A program made the position numbers and the translations under genes. A model generated the notes under the pieces. That model ran no database searches and was not told the DNA's origin. It saw only the letters and a list, made by a program, of their open reading frames with translations. Below are positions 62,413 through 64,000 of a DNA stretch of 64,000 nucleotides, piece after piece. Source of the DNA: Aquificaceae bacterium (GTDB lineage: Bacteria > Aquificota > Aquificia > Aquificales > Aquificaceae); the NCBI GenBank assembly GCA_037481935.1, contig JBBFKQ010000002.1, positions 62,001 to 126,000 on the forward strand, read 5' to 3'. How positions within the stretch are numbered: the first letter of the stretch is position 1; every line of letters begins with the position of its first letter.

Positions 62413-63515
62413 GGCAGTATTACTCTGTCACCCGGCCTGAGTCCCTCTAATACCTCAAAATACTCTCCGTATCTCCTCCCAACCTTTACGGGAGTCTTTA
62501 CCCTTCTCACCCCGTCGTAAAGAAGCACATGCCCTTCTCTGTAAGCCACCGCCGGTATGAGAAGAGCTCTCTTCCTCTCCACCTCTATCTGACCGTCCAC
62601 CGTTGAGCCGTTGGGAAGGTCTTCTGGCAGTTCTGCACTTACCTTTACCGTTATGAGCTTTCTGCTTCTGTCCACTTCCCTTACTACCTGAAAGACCCTT
62701 CCCTCAAAACTTCTTTCAGGGTATGCATCCACCCTTAGAAGAACCCTCTGTCCCTCCTTCAGCATACTGGCATACTCCTCATCCACTTCAAGCCATACCT
62801 CCCATCCTCCTGAACCCACTGAAAAGAGTCTGTTTTCCTGACTTATGTGGTTTATGTAATCACCGGGGTTTACAAACTTTTTCAGCACATACCCCTCTAT
62901 GGGGCTTTTTATGGTGTATTTTTCCTTTTCTCTTATGAGCCTTTCCCTCTCCGCCAGAAGCACCCTTTCCTCAGACCTGAGAGAGTTTATGGCATCCTCG
63001 TAGCTACTTTTTGCCCTTTCATGCTCTTTTGAGGCCAGTTCATACTGAGTTCTGCTCTGCTCATAGGTTTCTCTCGGTATAAGACCCTGTGAAAAGAGCC
63101 TTTCCCTTCTCTCAAAAAGCCTCCTGCTGTTTTCCATACTTACGCGTGAAGATTCAACGGCATTTTCAAGGCTTCTCAGATAGGGTGAGCCTTCCTTCAG
63201 CCTCTCACGCACAAGATTGAGCCTCTCTGATGCCTCCCTTATGCCCGCCTCCAGGGGTCCTGCATCCATCAGGGCAAGCACCTGCCCCTTTCTTACAAAG
63301 TCCCCCTCCTTCACATAAACTTCCTTCACATGTCCGGAAACTTCAGCCCTTACCACCACATACTGGCTCGCCTTTGCAAAACCGGAGCCGTAAACCAGTA
63401 TCTTTACCTCTTCCTCCTTTGCCACTGCGTAGTTTTCCCTGTTTCCTCTTACTGCGAGCAAAAGCACAAGGAGCGCAATAAAGATTAAGGGAAGAGCCAG
63501 GAGGAGCCTGCGCAT
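62409..63515 (-). CDS. MacA/HlyD-type periplasmic adaptor
   Basis: 368 residues, N-terminal membrane anchor (LLLALPLIFIALLVLLLAV). Lipoyl half YVVVRAEVSGHVKEVYVKEGDFVRKGQVLALMD, a coiled-coil hairpin (~85-190), second lipoyl half KSPIEGYVLKKFVNPGDYI and beta-barrel. Links the ABC pair to an outer-membrane channel not encoded nearby. A weak AT-rich -10 lies in the 13-nt gap upstream. Confidence 0.9.
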   Translation of the reverse strand: MRRLLLALPLIFIALLVLLLAVRGNRENYAVAKEEEVKILVYGSGFAKASQYVVVRAEVSGHVKEVYVKEGDFVRKGQVLALMDAGPLEAGIREASERLNLVRERLKEGSPYLRSLENAVESSRVSMENSRRLFERRERLFSQGLIPRETYEQSRTQYELASKEHERAKSSYEDAINSLRSEERVLLAERERLIREKEKYTIKSPIEGYVLKKFVNPGDYINHISQENRLFSVGSGGWEVWLEVDEEYASMLKEGQRVLLRVDAYPERSFEGRVFQVVREVDRSRKLITVKVSAELPEDLPNGSTVDGQIEVERKRALLIPAVAYREGHVLLYDGVRRVKTPVKVGRRYGEYFEVLEGLRPGDRVILP

Positions 63516-63528
63516 CTCTGTTATATTA

Positions 63529-64000
63529 TCACAGAACCCCTATCCTTTCCCTGTTACCTAATACCACCAGAATGTCATCTGGAAGTATTACCTCCTCAGC
63601 TGATGGGTTAACTATGAACCTTTCGCCCCTCTTTATGGCAAGCACTGTCACATCGTATTTTCTTCTGAGGTCAAGCTCCCTGAGGGTTCTGTTGTGAAGT
63701 CTCTGCGGTGGCTTCATTTCAAATATGCTGTAGTTTTCCGCTATGGGTATCTCCTCTATAAAGCCACCCATGAGAAGAGAATGGGCAAGCCTTATGGCCA
63801 TATCCCTTTCAGGATGTATTACCCTGCTCACCCCAAGCCTTTCAAGAATTCTTCCATGAAGTGGGTTGACCGCCTTGGCTATTATCTCTTTCACTCCAAG
63901 CTCCATGAGCTGAACCACCACGAGTATGCTTGCCTCAATGTTTTCCCCTATGCTCACTATCACCACATCCGCATTGGCTATGCCAGACTCCTTTAGGGCC
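63529..64000 (-). CDS. TrkA/KtrA potassium-channel regulator, C-terminal part (partial)
   Basis: The frame is open past the window end (residues ALKESGIANAD before the first GTG), so the start is missing. The end of the Rossmann RCK_N domain (ADVVIVSIGENIEASI, AKAVNPLHGRILERLG) and a TrkA_C domain (LRELDLRRKYDVTVLAIKR, DDILVVLG) are seen. Regulates K+ uptake through Trk/Ktr in response to nucleotides. Confidence 0.92.
   Translation of the reverse strand, partial: ALKESGIANADVVIVSIGENIEASILVVVQLMELGVKEIIAKAVNPLHGRILERLGVSRVIHPERDMAIRLAHSLLMGGFIEEIPIAENYSIFEMKPPQRLHNRTLRELDLRRKYDVTVLAIKRGERFIVNPSAEEVILPDDILVVLGNRERIGVL

Overview
The window looks like a chromosome segment of an Aquificaceae bacterium (Hydrogenobacter/Thermocrinis/Aquifex type). 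The strongest pointer is the PIN protein at 50384-50965, which matches the protein-only RNase P (HARP) of Aquifex as I remember it. A short sigma-54, a class II nucleotidyltransferase about as long as one of the two Aquifex CCA-building enzymes, an Rnl3-type RNA ligase, and dense operons with 4-bp ATGA/GTGA overlaps fit as well. The genus is inferred. No insertion sequence, CRISPR array, rRNA or prophage was seen.

Layout. 1-3668: end of a peptide-type ABC ATPase, a CNNM/CBS membrane protein, rpoN, an M24 peptidase. 3691-3764: initiator tRNA-fMet. 3766-8725 (minus): a DnaQ-like exonuclease and an acetate/solute symporter module (cNMP-CBS-DUF294 protein, YggT-like protein, large symporter, DUF4212 subunit), divergent from acs (8964-10856). 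thiC follows. 12427-17097: DUF2334 deacetylase-like protein, PHP-glycosyltransferase fusion, second glycosyltransferase, PsiE-like protein, small protein. 17094-20946 (minus): P1B-like ATPase with six small companions. 21416-24456: thrB, coaX, a CCA-type nucleotidyltransferase. 24537-28941: V4R-like protein, roadblock protein, MglA-like GTPase, two uncharacterised proteins and an EAL-GGDEF protein, then pstSCAB (28974-32656). 33039-40881 (minus): copper/silver efflux operon (TolC, CusB, accessory copper proteins, CusA). 40922-46571 (minus): division and cell-wall run (murB, ddl, ftsQ, ftsA, ftsZ). 47328-50369: IscU, PP-loop sulfur enzyme, TusA, DUF1858, Nfu-like protein, aroE. 50384-54326: HARP, RNA ligase, SPFH protein, phosphohexomutase. 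54298-60454 (minus): type II DMSO-reductase-family molybdoenzyme with beta, heme gamma and chaperone genes. 60539-64000 (minus): MacAB/Lol-like exporter and a partial TrkA/KtrA protein.

The main find is a phosphate (Pho) regulon read from promoter sequence. Five promoters (before 12427, 16891, 20946 on minus, 24537 and pstS) share one architecture: direct repeats CTTAACN with a 4-nt spacer (11-bp period), then exactly 9 nt, then a -10 hexamer (TAAACT three times, TATAAT, TATCCT). One drives pstSCAB and another drives a PsiE-containing operon, so the phosphate link does not rest on the repeats alone. This would place three little-described modules under phosphate control: an envelope/glycolipid glycosyltransferase operon, a P-type ATPase operon whose CPC motif is replaced by Tyr-His-Thr, and a GTPase/roadblock/c-di-GMP signalling operon next to pst. 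Several genes have the -10 hexamer only 6-8 nt before the start codon and no Shine-Dalgarno, which suggests leaderless mRNAs.
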